DNA of 64,000 nt from Nonlabens sp. (GTDB lineage Bacteria > Bacteroidota > Bacteroidia > Flavobacteriales > Flavobacteriaceae), in assembly GCA_020630715.1 (NCBI GenBank), contig JAHDIQ010000006.1, forward strand, positions 168,041-232,040. The letters run 5' to 3'. Within the stretch, counting starts at the first letter, position 1; every line of letters begins with the position of its first letter. Positions 43,867 through 54,200 of this stretch are shown here, piece after piece. Position numbers and translations under genes: made by a program. The notes under the pieces are model-generated. The model worked only from the letters and a program-made list of their open reading frames with translations, was not told the origin of the DNA and did not search any database.

Positions 43867-45843
43867 TTAGTCTGCATTTCTTATCATTAAGTAAACACTT
43901 CTAATGTCAGCATTGTTACTACCACTGTTATTTGCTTGTAAAATAAACCTAGCGATTCCGCCACTTCCTGCGCTATATGTAACCCAAGATGTAGTATTAA
44001 TATATCCGCCTCCTGCTCCATTTGCCGTGTAAAACGTATCAACAGCACTTATTGCTGTTGAACTAGTTCCACTGTTGTCAATAGCACGTAATTGATAATC
44101 AGTAGTTCCATTACTATTATTTGTTTGATCAATGACCAATCGAATTTCAAGATTTCCTGTTGTTGATATTGAACTAATATCAAAAATTGCTTCAATTCCG
44201 TTCCGATCAGTAAAAGAACCTGTATTATTTATTCCATATAAATTTGCTTCATTACCCCATAGATTTAATGTAACAATACTTTTTACTAACGTGTTGTTTT
44301 GCCAACTAGCGACCGAACCATCGGTGGTTAGAACCTGACCAGCAGTACCACCTACAGTAGGCATTTCATATCCATCACTATCATCTTCACTACGTATCGC
44401 AAAGCGATCACCTCTAAAATATCCAGAATAAGAAGGATCTGTTGTTGTGGTCCCATGTTCTGAGAAAGCGTAAACAGCATAGTTTGTTCCTCGTGATGTA
44501 GAACTACCAATTTTAGAATACAGACCATAAGAGGTGCCAGTTTCATCACCTGTACCTGGAATTTCTGATCTGATTCCATAATTCGTGGCTGCACCTGGTC
44601 CATCAATTACGCGATTATCTATACCTATATGAATTCCAGTACCTGAGCTATTTAAATCAGACCTGATTCCAACCTTGGTGCCAGTCGTATTACTTGCATT
44701 ATAAACATCTAGTGCATAAGTATTAGAGGTAGTTCCAAATGGTTTAAAGTTTCTTACATACATAGCAGTATTTGGAGAAGTTGCTGAGGCTCTACTACCT
44801 ACATTCATTTGAGCCGAGCCAAAATCATCACCTATATTAGTGATACCTTGTCTAAATATATCTGTGGTAGTGGAAGTTGCGGCAGTAGTTGTACCAGAAT
44901 CGAAAAATATTTCACTAGCAGAAACATTATCGCTCCAACTTGCATTTCCCGAACCATCTGTGGTCAGAACCTGATTAGCTGTTCCATCAACCGTAGGCAT
45001 TTCATAACCGTCACTATCATCTTCACTACGTATCGCAAAGCGATCACCTCTAAAATATCCGGAATAAGAAGGATCTGAGGTCGTAGTTCCATGTTGTGAA
45101 TATGCATAGATGGCGTAATTTGTACCTCTAGAGCTTGCGGAGCCTATTTCAGTTCTAATACCATAGTTTTCACTTGACGTTCCTGTCGTAGCTCCTACGT
45201 CGTTCAGTAAACCTGTTACAGATGTTGATGCAAAACCACTATCAAACACAGTGTTTTCAATTCCAATGTGTTCGCCTACGCCTGCTGTACTGACGTTGTT
45301 ACGTATACCATATTTTGTCGCTGTTGTACTACTTAAATTGTTTAAGTCAATAGAAAACGTATTAGCATTTGCAGTGCTCGTATTTAAATTACGTATTCCT
45401 ACTGTTGTTCTAGGTGATCCTACAATAGCTGTACTTCCAACATATAATTGTGGCCCAGCGAGATCTTCACCAAAACTGGTTTGGCCAGTTCTAAAAATAT
45501 TTTGCGTGTTATCACTTGCAACATCTGTTGTTCCTGATTCAAAAAATGGTCCTGTAGCTGTTAATGTATCAGTTACATTAATATAAGCAGCTCCATTACT
45601 AAAATAAAATCCTGGAGTTGCTCCACCGGTGACGTAAATTAAAGTTCCAGCTGGTGCAACTACAGTAGGAATGGCAGTAACTCTAGGAATCAACACACCG
45701 TTAAAATCAGTTGTACTAGCTGCTGGAATAGTTCGTGCTTCAACATCTAAATCTGTAGATGGTGTATTTGTTCCTATCCCTACTTGGGCATTTGCACTAA
45801 AAAGGCAAATACCAAGTCCTAAGGTTATTAATAGCTTCTTCAT
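43867..45843 (-). CDS. Secreted repetitive surface protein, internal duplication
   Basis: A 658-residue exported protein. The signal peptide is followed by VGIGTNTPSTDLDVEA, a common start of Flavobacteria tail-fibre-like surface proteins. The bulk is Thr/Ser/Gly/Asn-rich beta-strand sequence. Two long copies of one segment (about residues 240-305 and 455-520) share SYSGYFRGDRFAIRSEDDSDGYEMPTV as their core (27 residues, identical in both copies; cited by position). The DNA is also close to identical there (44342-44480 and 44995-45130). The C-terminus is a jelly-roll-like domain without a typical T9SS signal. Role unknown, probably adhesion. Confidence 0.7.
   Translation of the reverse strand: MKKLLITLGLGICLFSANAQVGIGTNTPSTDLDVEARTIPAASTTDFNGVLIPRVTAIPTVVAPAGTLIYVTGGATPGFYFSNGAAYINVTDTLTATGPFFESGTTDVASDNTQNIFRTGQTSFGEDLAGPQLYVGSTAIVGSPRTTVGIRNLNTSTANANTFSIDLNNLSSTTATKYGIRNNVSTAGVGEHIGIENTVFDSGFASTSVTGLLNDVGATTGTSSENYGIRTEIGSASSRGTNYAIYAYSQHGTTTSDPSYSGYFRGDRFAIRSEDDSDGYEMPTVDGTANQVLTTDGSGNASWSDNVSASEIFFDSGTTTAATSTTTDIFRQGITNIGDDFGSAQMNVGSRASATSPNTAMYVRNFKPFGTTSNTYALDVYNASNTTGTKVGIRSDLNSSGTGIHIGIDNRVIDGPGAATNYGIRSEIPGTGDETGTSYGLYSKIGSSTSRGTNYAVYAFSEHGTTTTDPSYSGYFRGDRFAIRSEDDSDGYEMPTVGGTAGQVLTTDGSVASWQNNTLVKSIVTLNLWGNEANLYGINNTGSFTDRNGIEAIFDISSISTTGNLEIRLVIDQTNNSNGTTDYQLRAIDNSGTSSTAISAVDTFYTANGAGGGYINTTSWVTYSAGSGGIARFILQANNSGSNNADIRSVYLMIRNAD
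44342..45130. repeat. Direct repeats in the surface protein gene
   Basis: Two copies of about 135 bp (44342-44480 and 44995-45130), about 653 bp apart, encode the same segment with few changes. One copy carries a half-palindrome (GAGAAAGCGTAAAC, near 44463) that the other lacks. Confidence 0.75.
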
Positions 45844-46001
45844 ATCCGTGAGTTTAAGTAATCGAATTTGTCAAATGGTAAAACATTTAATGAATTCGGG
45901 AACTTACTAAGTTAGAATAAGAAATAGCTTAAAACAATTGGTTTTCATGACTTTACGATAAACCGAAAGATAAAAACGTTGAATGAACTAGATGTGGTAG
46001 T

Positions 46002-48008
46002 TTAGGAATGTTCTGTTTTTACTTTTTCTTGTAACATTTTAATTTGGTCACGCAAACGTGCCGCTTCCATAAAATCTAGTTCTTTGGCAGCTTTTTCCAT
46101 TTGCTTGCGTGTATCACGTATTTTCTTTTCTATTTGATCTTTTGATAAATAGGTAGCTTCTTCTTCTGCAGCGGCAAGATTTAATGTTTTTTCAATGGTA
46201 TAAGTAGCTTCTTTTTTACGAGCCATGGAATTATCAATGGCTTTTTTAATAGCGGTAGGCTCTATACCATGCTTCTCATTATGCGCCAGTTGTTTAGATC
46301 TTCTATATTCAGTTTGATCTATGGTTTGTTGCATGCTGTTTGTGATTTTATCTGCATACAGTATCGCCAGACCATTTACATTCCTCGCTGCGCGACCTAT
46401 AGTTTGAGTAAGCGATCTATTATTGCGTAAAAATCCTTCTTTATCAGCGTCTAAAATAGCAACCAGACTTACTTCTGGTAGGTCTAAACCTTCTCGTAGC
46501 AAATTCACTCCTATTAAAACGTCAAATAATCCGGTACGTAAATCGTTCATGATTTCTACACGTTCTAAGGTATCTACATCACTATGAATATAACGACATC
46601 TTATAGAAATTCTAGTAAGGTATTTAGTCAACTCTTCTGCCATACGTTTAGTAAGCGTGGTAACTAGCACACGTTCATCTAGATCGACACGTTTATGAAT
46701 TTCTTCTACGAGATCATCGATTTGATTCTGGCTAGGTCGTACTTCAATAATAGGATCTAATAAACCAGTAGGACGTATGATCTGTTCTACATAAATACCT
46801 TCTGTTTTTTCCAGTTCATAATCTGCTGGTGTGGCGCTAACATATAGTACCTGATTTTGAAGCATTTCAAACTCTTCAAATTTTAATGGACGATTATCCA
46901 TTGCCGCTGGTAATCTAAAACCGTAATCTACTAGATTTTCTTTACGTGAACGATCACCACCATACATAGCACTTACCTGTGGTACGGTAACATGACTTTC
47001 ATCTATAATCATTAAGAAATCATCTGGAAAATAATCTAGTAAACAGAATGGCCTCGTACCAGGTTGACGACCATCTAGGTACCTACTGTAGTTCTCAATA
47101 CCGCTACAATAGCCTAATTCTCGTATCATTTCTAGGTCAAATTCTGTGCGTTCTTGTAAGCGTTTTGCTTCTAGTGGTTTTCCTATTTCTTTAAAATAAT
47201 CCACTTGTTTTACCAGATCTTCTTGAATAGCATGAATAGCATTTTGTAATACATCTGGTGAGGTTACAAACATATTTGCTGGATAGATCGTAATCTGCTT
47301 CCATTGTTCAATGACGCGTCCATCAATAGGATTAAAGGTTTCTATAAGTTCTATTTCATCGCCAAAAAAATGAATCTTAAACGCATAATCTGCATAGCTA
47401 GGAAACACATCCAGTGTATCACCTTTAATTCTAAAATTACCACGGTTAAAATCTGCGGTGGTTCTGGAATACAAACTTTGAACTAATTGATGCAGTAATT
47501 GCGTACGAGCAATAACCTGATCTTGTTCTACTCTTATGACGTTTTTTTGAAATTCAACAGGATTACCTATACCGTATAAACAGGAAACAGAAGCTACTAC
47601 AATAATGTCGCGACGTCCAGAAAGTAGGCTAGAGGTAGTGCTTAATCGCATCTTTTCAATTTTCTCATTTATAGATAAATCCTTTTCTATATAGGTGCCG
47701 CTACTAGGAATAAAAGCTTCTGGCTGGTAGTAATCATAATAGGATACAAAATATTCTACCGCATTATCTGGAAAAAAACTCTTCATCTCACTGTAAAGCT
47801 GTGCTGCCAGCGTTTTATTATGCGATAAGATTAAGGTAGGTCGTTGTGTTTCTTGTATCACATTTGCTGCGGTAAAGGTTTTACCACTTCCTGTTACACC
47901 TAATAAAGTTTGATAACGATCACCATTTTCTACACCTTGTACTAATGATTTTATAGCTTGTGGTTGATCACCAGTAGGAGAAAAGTCTGATTTAATTTTA
48001 AATTCCAT
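46002..48008 (-). CDS. uvrB: Excinuclease ABC subunit UvrB
   Basis: The DNA-damage-verifying helicase-like subunit of nucleotide excision repair. The start is placed at 48008 (MEFKIKSDFSPTGDQ), since a longer frame to 48026 adds six residues without support. Motifs are Walker A GVTGSGKTFTAANV (about 36-49), the beta-hairpin region YYDYYQPEAFIPSSGTYIEKD (about 90-110), DEXX-box IDESH, the RRAA-type TQTIGRAARN, and the C-terminal UVR domain (KQMEKAAKELDFMEAARLRDQI). At 668 residues it is of normal length. A -7-like TATTTTTA lies on the minus strand at 48015-48022. Confidence 0.97.
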   Translation of the reverse strand: MEFKIKSDFSPTGDQPQAIKSLVQGVENGDRYQTLLGVTGSGKTFTAANVIQETQRPTLILSHNKTLAAQLYSEMKSFFPDNAVEYFVSYYDYYQPEAFIPSSGTYIEKDLSINEKIEKMRLSTTSSLLSGRRDIIVVASVSCLYGIGNPVEFQKNVIRVEQDQVIARTQLLHQLVQSLYSRTTADFNRGNFRIKGDTLDVFPSYADYAFKIHFFGDEIELIETFNPIDGRVIEQWKQITIYPANMFVTSPDVLQNAIHAIQEDLVKQVDYFKEIGKPLEAKRLQERTEFDLEMIRELGYCSGIENYSRYLDGRQPGTRPFCLLDYFPDDFLMIIDESHVTVPQVSAMYGGDRSRKENLVDYGFRLPAAMDNRPLKFEEFEMLQNQVLYVSATPADYELEKTEGIYVEQIIRPTGLLDPIIEVRPSQNQIDDLVEEIHKRVDLDERVLVTTLTKRMAEELTKYLTRISIRCRYIHSDVDTLERVEIMNDLRTGLFDVLIGVNLLREGLDLPEVSLVAILDADKEGFLRNNRSLTQTIGRAARNVNGLAILYADKITNSMQQTIDQTEYRRSKQLAHNEKHGIEPTAIKKAIDNSMARKKEATYTIEKTLNLAAAEEEATYLSKDQIEKKIRDTRKQMEKAAKELDFMEAARLRDQIKMLQEKVKTEHS

Positions 48009-48074
48009 GAACTGTAAAAATAGCATCTATTTAGTAGAGCTGGTAGTGGTTTAGCAATAGTTTTGTAATGATTA

Positions 48075-48090
48075 CGCTTTCGCGAAAGCG
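48075..48090. repeat. CGCTTTCGCGAAAGCG palindrome copy, intergenic
   Basis: Perfect 16-bp copy between the end of the 984-residue protein gene and uvrB, in the direction of transcription. Confidence 0.92.
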
Positions 48091-48143
48091 GAATATGAAC
48101 CATTGTTATCATATTCAAGAATGTTACGTTAATACCAGAACAA

Positions 48144-51098
48144 CTACCTCTTTAAGCTGAAATGACCACGAAACATGCGACCATCAATCAACTCAACTCT
48201 AAACCAATAGTCTGACGACGGCATAGGATTACCGTTATAAGTACCATCCCAACCGATGCCTGTAGGACTTAATTGTTTCAATAATTTACCAAAACGGTCA
48301 AAGATAAAAATACGTGCGTCAGGTTCTGTTTCTATCGCAATAACTTGCCAGAAGTCATTAAACCCGTCGCCATTAGGTGTGAAAAAATTAGGAGCAGCGA
48401 CTATGGTAGCATCTGCGGTTACGGTATCACAACCATTTAAATCTCTAACGTAAATCGTGTAATAACCAGGCAGTAAATTCCTGAAAACGGGTTCATCTTG
48501 ATATATAAAATCGTCTAAACTATACTGCCATGGACCGCTACCAGTGACACTAATGCTTATAGAATTTGAACTAGCGGTGAACTGGCGTATTTCTACATCT
48601 GTAATAATGGTTTCTAGATAATTTGTGACGGTAATGCTGGATGTATCAGTACACCCATTACTATCTGTAATGGTGACCGTATAGATGCCTTCATCAATGA
48701 TATCAATAGAACTGCTTGTTTCACCAGTATTCCATAAATACGATTGAAATCCAGAGGTAGCGCTTATGGTTACCATTTCATCTATACATTTTAGAATATC
48801 TTCAGGAAGTATAACTATAGGCTTAGGACGTACCATTAAGTTTACAGGAGCGATATCATAGCAGGTGATTACGTTTGTGTTTTCTAATCGTACATAAATA
48901 GTTTCACTAGAAGTTTCATAATTAGTAGGCAATGAATTTGCGCCATTTTCTGCTTCTTGTGGTGTGGAATGATAGCTAATTGCAAAACTAGGATTAGCGG
49001 TGATCTGGGAATTGATATCATCTAAATTAAAGATTTCCACAAGGTCTCTGCTCTCGTCATCGCATATTTCTAGATCTGAGATTACTGGTAGTACTGGTTG
49101 CTCAATGACGTTTATAGTAAATGATTCCGTATCATAACAATTAGGATTTGAATTGTTTTCTAGTCTAATAAAAATAGTTTCTGTAGGTGTAGCATTTGTA
49201 TAAGGTGTTGTAATAGGATTGTTACCATTCATGGCATCTGCTTGTGAATTATAGTAGGAAGCGGTGAATAGATTTGGACTTTGCGTTCCTTGTGCTTGAG
49301 TAGTAACCGTACTAAAATCAAACTCCTCAAAACCATCATTACTCATATCATCGCAAACGTAGATATCATCTATGGGATTAATTTCTGGCAGTGTAAAAAT
49401 GGTAATGTCTACTGGCGTGATATCAAAACAACCATTAGAAACCGGTCTATCGATTCTCACGTAGTACCTTCCTGAATTTACCGCATCAGTTGATGATAAG
49501 GCATTAAAATCATTAGTCGCATCTTGTAGATTATTATGTATTGAGATTTGAACTTCTGTGGCGTTTTGTGTTCCCAGCACTTGTGCAAAAATAGGAGCAA
49601 AGTCCACAAGCTCTATTCCGTCATTACTGCTATCATCACAAATGCTTACTGCTGTGGCAGTGTTTGCAATTGGTTGTGGCGTGATGACGATATCCTTAGT
49701 ACTTACATAAGTATTTAATGATGTAGTGATTGTTACGGTTATACTATAGGTTCCAGCGGTATTGTAAACGTGACTAGCATCAACTAAAGTACTAGAATTA
49801 TTCATGCTAGCTGGATCTCCAAAATCCCAAAGTACCGTTGTATTAGGACATGTAGCAATATCATCTGCAATAAATTGTGATGGATTCCCTACGCAACCTT
49901 CTATTACTGTAAAGGAAGGATTAAAAAAAGCATTATAGAATGGTGGTAGACCTTCATCTACTAAGGTGTTAGGACTTACTTGAACACCATTATTTATAAA
50001 ATTAATGGCACCAGCGGTCGCATTAGGGTTTTCTATGACAGATAACCATTCTGTATCCTTTCTAGTATAATAGATCTTATTGTCTGGTGCGATTTGTAAC
50101 GCGCCTCTTGCTACATCATCTGCAGGATCTAAAGGGTCTGTATTGTAAATGATTACAGGATTACTGGCAAATGTAGGATCGTTCAAGTCAAACTGAAATA
50201 AGCTGCGGTCTCCTGCCATTCCATTTGCGATGGTATTTGCGTCCACATAAAGCTTACTAGAATCTGGGGAAAATTCTGTTCCATAAACTTGTAAGGTTAA
50301 CGGGATATCAAGGCGCTGTTGATTAGAAACTACACCAGTATCATTGTTAAAATCAAACAGCCATGCACCACGACCTGTTTGTCCGGCTACATTTGGTGTA
50401 ATAGGTAATTGAGTCATCATTGCTAGACGATTACCGTCTGGTGATATTCTCAAATAACCACGTCTATCGTCTGCTTGTACATTAGGCATCGGGCTAATCA
50501 CAGTAGCATTAGTATCAATACCACTCGCGGTTAGTTTAAAAGCATAAAAGGTGTCAAATAACACAGGATTAAAACCTTGTGTATAAGATATAATCCATGC
50601 GGCATCACCGTTGCGTGAAACTGCAGCAGCAATTTTTTCTGCACTATCTGGTAAGAGATTCGTGTTTTTTGAACCAGCAATAACATCTCCTAATCCATTA
50701 TTTAAAGTCATGTCTACGATACTATAATTAAGTCCTACAATAGGTGCTACATCACCTACGGTAAAAACGTAGTATAGATTATTACTTTCTGGTAGTGGAA
50801 TGACTAGAGCAGATTGTGTACTAGATGGATCTCCTAATAGTCCGTTACCATTAGGCATTACAGTATGATTACGATTCCATACGGTAATACCATCTGTGTA
50901 GAATAATAAACTACCACAAGCATCAGAGATTACTGCACAACCTTCTGTAGTGCTTAATTGACCTAAGTCATTAGGGACAGGAGTTCCTGTATTGAAATCT
51001 AAACCAGCATTCCCACCAAAAAACCACCAGTTAGCTTGATTCTGTGACCAGCTTATGGAACTATATAAAATGATGACGTATAATAACCTGATTTTCAT
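48144..51098 (-). CDS. Large modular surface protein, T9SS type B (gliding-motility C-terminal domain)
   Basis: A 984-residue secreted protein. After the signal peptide it opens with the propeller-like module also seen at 34916 and 51237 (WWFFGGNAGLDF, LLFYTDGITVWNRNH). A PKD domain follows (about 410-470; TVLWDFGDPAS, AGTYSITVT). Then come three repeats of about 97 residues, each with a CDD-x2-x-D acidic start and a late CYD/CFD (about 480-770). An Ig-like SYLWNTGE segment precedes the type B sorting domain (FFTPNGDGFNDFW, IFIFDRFGKLLKQ, GWDGTYNGNPMPSSDYWF). Probably displayed on the cell surface. Confidence 0.88.
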   Translation of the reverse strand: MKIRLLYVIILYSSISWSQNQANWWFFGGNAGLDFNTGTPVPNDLGQLSTTEGCAVISDACGSLLFYTDGITVWNRNHTVMPNGNGLLGDPSSTQSALVIPLPESNNLYYVFTVGDVAPIVGLNYSIVDMTLNNGLGDVIAGSKNTNLLPDSAEKIAAAVSRNGDAAWIISYTQGFNPVLFDTFYAFKLTASGIDTNATVISPMPNVQADDRRGYLRISPDGNRLAMMTQLPITPNVAGQTGRGAWLFDFNNDTGVVSNQQRLDIPLTLQVYGTEFSPDSSKLYVDANTIANGMAGDRSLFQFDLNDPTFASNPVIIYNTDPLDPADDVARGALQIAPDNKIYYTRKDTEWLSVIENPNATAGAINFINNGVQVSPNTLVDEGLPPFYNAFFNPSFTVIEGCVGNPSQFIADDIATCPNTTVLWDFGDPASMNNSSTLVDASHVYNTAGTYSITVTITTSLNTYVSTKDIVITPQPIANTATAVSICDDSSNDGIELVDFAPIFAQVLGTQNATEVQISIHNNLQDATNDFNALSSTDAVNSGRYYVRIDRPVSNGCFDITPVDITIFTLPEINPIDDIYVCDDMSNDGFEEFDFSTVTTQAQGTQSPNLFTASYYNSQADAMNGNNPITTPYTNATPTETIFIRLENNSNPNCYDTESFTINVIEQPVLPVISDLEICDDESRDLVEIFNLDDINSQITANPSFAISYHSTPQEAENGANSLPTNYETSSETIYVRLENTNVITCYDIAPVNLMVRPKPIVILPEDILKCIDEMVTISATSGFQSYLWNTGETSSSIDIIDEGIYTVTITDSNGCTDTSSITVTNYLETIITDVEIRQFTASSNSISISVTGSGPWQYSLDDFIYQDEPVFRNLLPGYYTIYVRDLNGCDTVTADATIVAAPNFFTPNGDGFNDFWQVIAIETEPDARIFIFDRFGKLLKQLSPTGIGWDGTYNGNPMPSSDYWFRVELIDGRMFRGHFSLKR

Positions 51099-51104
51099 GG
51101 ATTA

Positions 51105-51112
51105 TAAAAGTA
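51105..51112 (-). promoter_or_regulatory. Candidate -7 element TACTTTTA
   Basis: On the minus strand, six bases before the ATG at 51098 of the 984-residue protein gene; one mismatch to TAnnTTTG. The spacing would leave an almost leaderless mRNA, so the call is weak. Confidence 0.3.
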
Positions 51113-51122
51113 ATGAATAATG

Positions 51123-51146
51123 ATTTCGCTTTCGCGAAAGCGAAAT
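51123..51146. repeat. 24-bp perfect palindrome of the GCTTTCGCGAAAGC family, intergenic
   Basis: The dyad extends to ATTTCGCTTTCG on each arm, the longest copy in the window. It lies between the two large modular protein genes, just upstream of the promoter region of the second. Confidence 0.93.
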
Positions 51147-51187
51147 AAAAAGAACTTAAATGATCATATCAAAATGATTTATGACAT

Positions 51188-51220
51188 AAAAAAAGCGAAC
51201 CGTTAAGCTCGCTTTTTTTT
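51188..51220 (-). terminator. Terminator after the 1584-residue protein gene
   Basis: Stem AAAAAAAGCGA/TCGCTTTTTTT with a 10-base loop, 17 bases after the stop codon on the minus strand. The T-run is on the correct side for leftward transcription. Confidence 0.9.
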
Positions 51221-51236
51221 AAATCACTAAAACTAT

Positions 51237-54200
51237 TTAGCGTTTCAATGCAAAATGCCCTCTAAAACTACGACCGTCTGATAATTCTACTAAATACCAG
51301 TAGTCACTTGAAGGCATAGGATTACCATTATATGTTCCATCCCAACCTGGACCAGTAGGATTTATTTGCTTTAATAACTTGCCAAAGCGATCAAAAATAT
51401 AAATATCTGCATCTGGAACAGTTTCAATAGCAATTACTTGCCAGGTATCATTAAATCCATCCTGATTAGGAGTAAAGAATTGAGGACCACCTATGATCAC
51501 CGCATCTTGAGATACGATACCACAACCATTTTTATCTCTTACATATATCGTATAGAAACCAGGGAATAAGTTATCAAATCTAGGACTATCCTGATAAATG
51601 AAGTTATCTAAAGAATAATCGTAATCTCCGCTACCTGTTACAATAGCAGTAAGCATGTTATTAGTCATATTAAACTGATCAATATCGATACGCTGTATAA
51701 CTGCTACGTCTGATTCTATAACAACAATAGTTGCAGTAGTATCACAACCATTTGCATTAGTAACCGTAACATCATAATCTGCTCCTGTATTTACTGTAAT
51801 GGTTTGTGTTGTTTCACCAGTAGACCATAAGTAACTAGTATATCCAGGTCCAGCATCTAGAACTTCATCTACACCAGCACATATAGTAATCGGTCCTTGA
51901 TTTGCAATAATAGGTCGTTCAAATACTTCAATGTCAAAGAAACTTACATCATAACATTCTGAATTCAATCGATTCTCTATACGTGCGTAAATAGTCTGTG
52001 GACTAGATACATTAGTGTGTGGTGAAGAAATAGCATTTGCATCATTGTCAGCATCAGTTAGAGATGTGTGGTATGTCACCTCATAATCTCCAGCAGACTG
52101 ACCATTTAAAATCTCTGTATCCACATTAGTGAAATCAAATTGTTCTATTCCATCATTACTAGGATCATCACATCCTCGTTGATCTACTGCTATTCCCGCA
52201 GTAGGTTGTAAGCTTACTGTAATCGTGAAGCTAGTAGTGTCTGCACATTGCACATTTGCATTGTTTTCAATACGTACATATATAGTTTCAGGAGTCGTTG
52301 TCGTACTTGCATAGTTAGTAGGCAACGGATTGAAATTCCCATCTGCATCTGCTTGACTCGTATGATAAGTGATGGTGAAATCAGCAGCGTTTTGAGAACC
52401 TAGTACTTCAGCATCTGCCATTGATAGATCAAATACTTCAGTTCCATCGTTGCTAGGATCATCACATGTGATCATATCCTGAACAGTGTTTGCAGTAGGA
52501 GTAGACCTAATTACAAACTGGAAAGTAGAAGTAGTAAAACAGTCATTATTATCTCCATTATCAATACGTGCAAATAAGTTAGGAGTACTAGCACTTACGC
52601 TGTACGGACTTGCTAGTGCATTTGCGTCTGCATCTGCATCTGCTTGTGATGCGTGATAACTAACGATAAAATTAGGATTTGTTTGGCCATTTAAGATAGC
52701 TACGTCAAATTGAGATAAATCTACATCTTCCACACCATCATTACTAGGATCATCACAAACTACGATGTCTGTAGGAGTTCCAGCAATAGGTAAGTCATCA
52801 ACGAATAGATCAAAGGTTGTTGTATCAAAACAATTAGTATTTGCAATCGTTTCTATACGTACATATATTGTTGTATCACCGCTATTAAAAGGTGATGCGA
52901 TAGGTGTAGCACCGCCAGCAGATCCTAAATCAGCATCTGCTTGTGTTGTGAAGTATTCAATATTAAAATTAGCTGGGTTTTGAGCATCTAATACTTCAGG
53001 ATCTTTTGTGCTTAAATCAAAATCTTCAAATCCATCATTTAATAAATCATCACATAGTCTAAACTCACTTACGGTATTTGCAACGGCTTGTTCATTAAGA
53101 ATAATATTGATAGGAGCAGTTGAAAAGCAGGTTTCATTATCAGAATTATCGATTCTAGCAATTATAGTAGTTGTTCCTAGGTTTACAGATAATGGACTAG
53201 TGAGTGCATTTGCATCGGCATCAGCATCAGCTTGATTTGCATGATAAGTAACCACAAAAGTTGTTTGAGTTTGTCCGTTTAAGACAGCCGCATCAAATTC
53301 TGTAACTAGATCTACATCTGCGGTTCCATCATTAGTTGCATCATCACAAACGATGAAATCAGTAGGTGTAGCTGCCACCGGAATATCATCTACAATGATA
53401 TCAAAAGTTGTTGTGTCAAAACAATTCGAGTTTGATGCAGACTCAATTCTTACATACATGGTTTGACCAGCACTACTGTAGTTATTAATGACAGGTGTTG
53501 CACCACCAGCAGAACCTAAATCAGCATCAGCTTGGTTTGTGAAATATTCAATATTAAAGTCAGCCGCGTTTTGTGTATCTAATAATTCTGGGTTTCTAGT
53601 TGCTAGATCGAATACTTCAGATCCATTATTTGAAAAGTCATCACACAGTCTGTAAGTGGCTACTGGATTAGCAACTGGCTGAATATCTAAAAATAAATTA
53701 ATAACTACAGTATCAAAACAATCTTCATTTAAGCTATTATCTATGCGTGCAAATACTGTTCTATTAGCTACGTTTAGATCAAATGTAGTTGCTGTTAAAG
53801 CATTAGCATCAGCGTCAGCATCAGTTTGATTATCAAAATAAGTAATTGCATAGTTGACGTTAGTTTGAGCCCCAATAATTTGTGGGTCAAACTGTGTTAA
53901 ATCAATTATTTCTGTATTGTCGTTATTTGTATCACAAACTCTGAAATCATTTACTGGGTTAGCGGTAGGCGTATCAAAAACACTAATGTCAAATGATGTT
54001 GTAGAAGTACAACCGCCTGGGTTTTGATCTTCTAGTCTTACGTGAATCGTTTCGGTAGTTCCAGCAGTGATATTTGTATAAGATGCAGGATTTGTAATAG
54101 CATTTGCATCTGATGAAGCATCTGCTGCAGTGTTATGATAGGTAATTACAAATTGTGCAGCAGGAAGTCCATTTAAAACTTGTGCCTCGACAGAAGTTAA

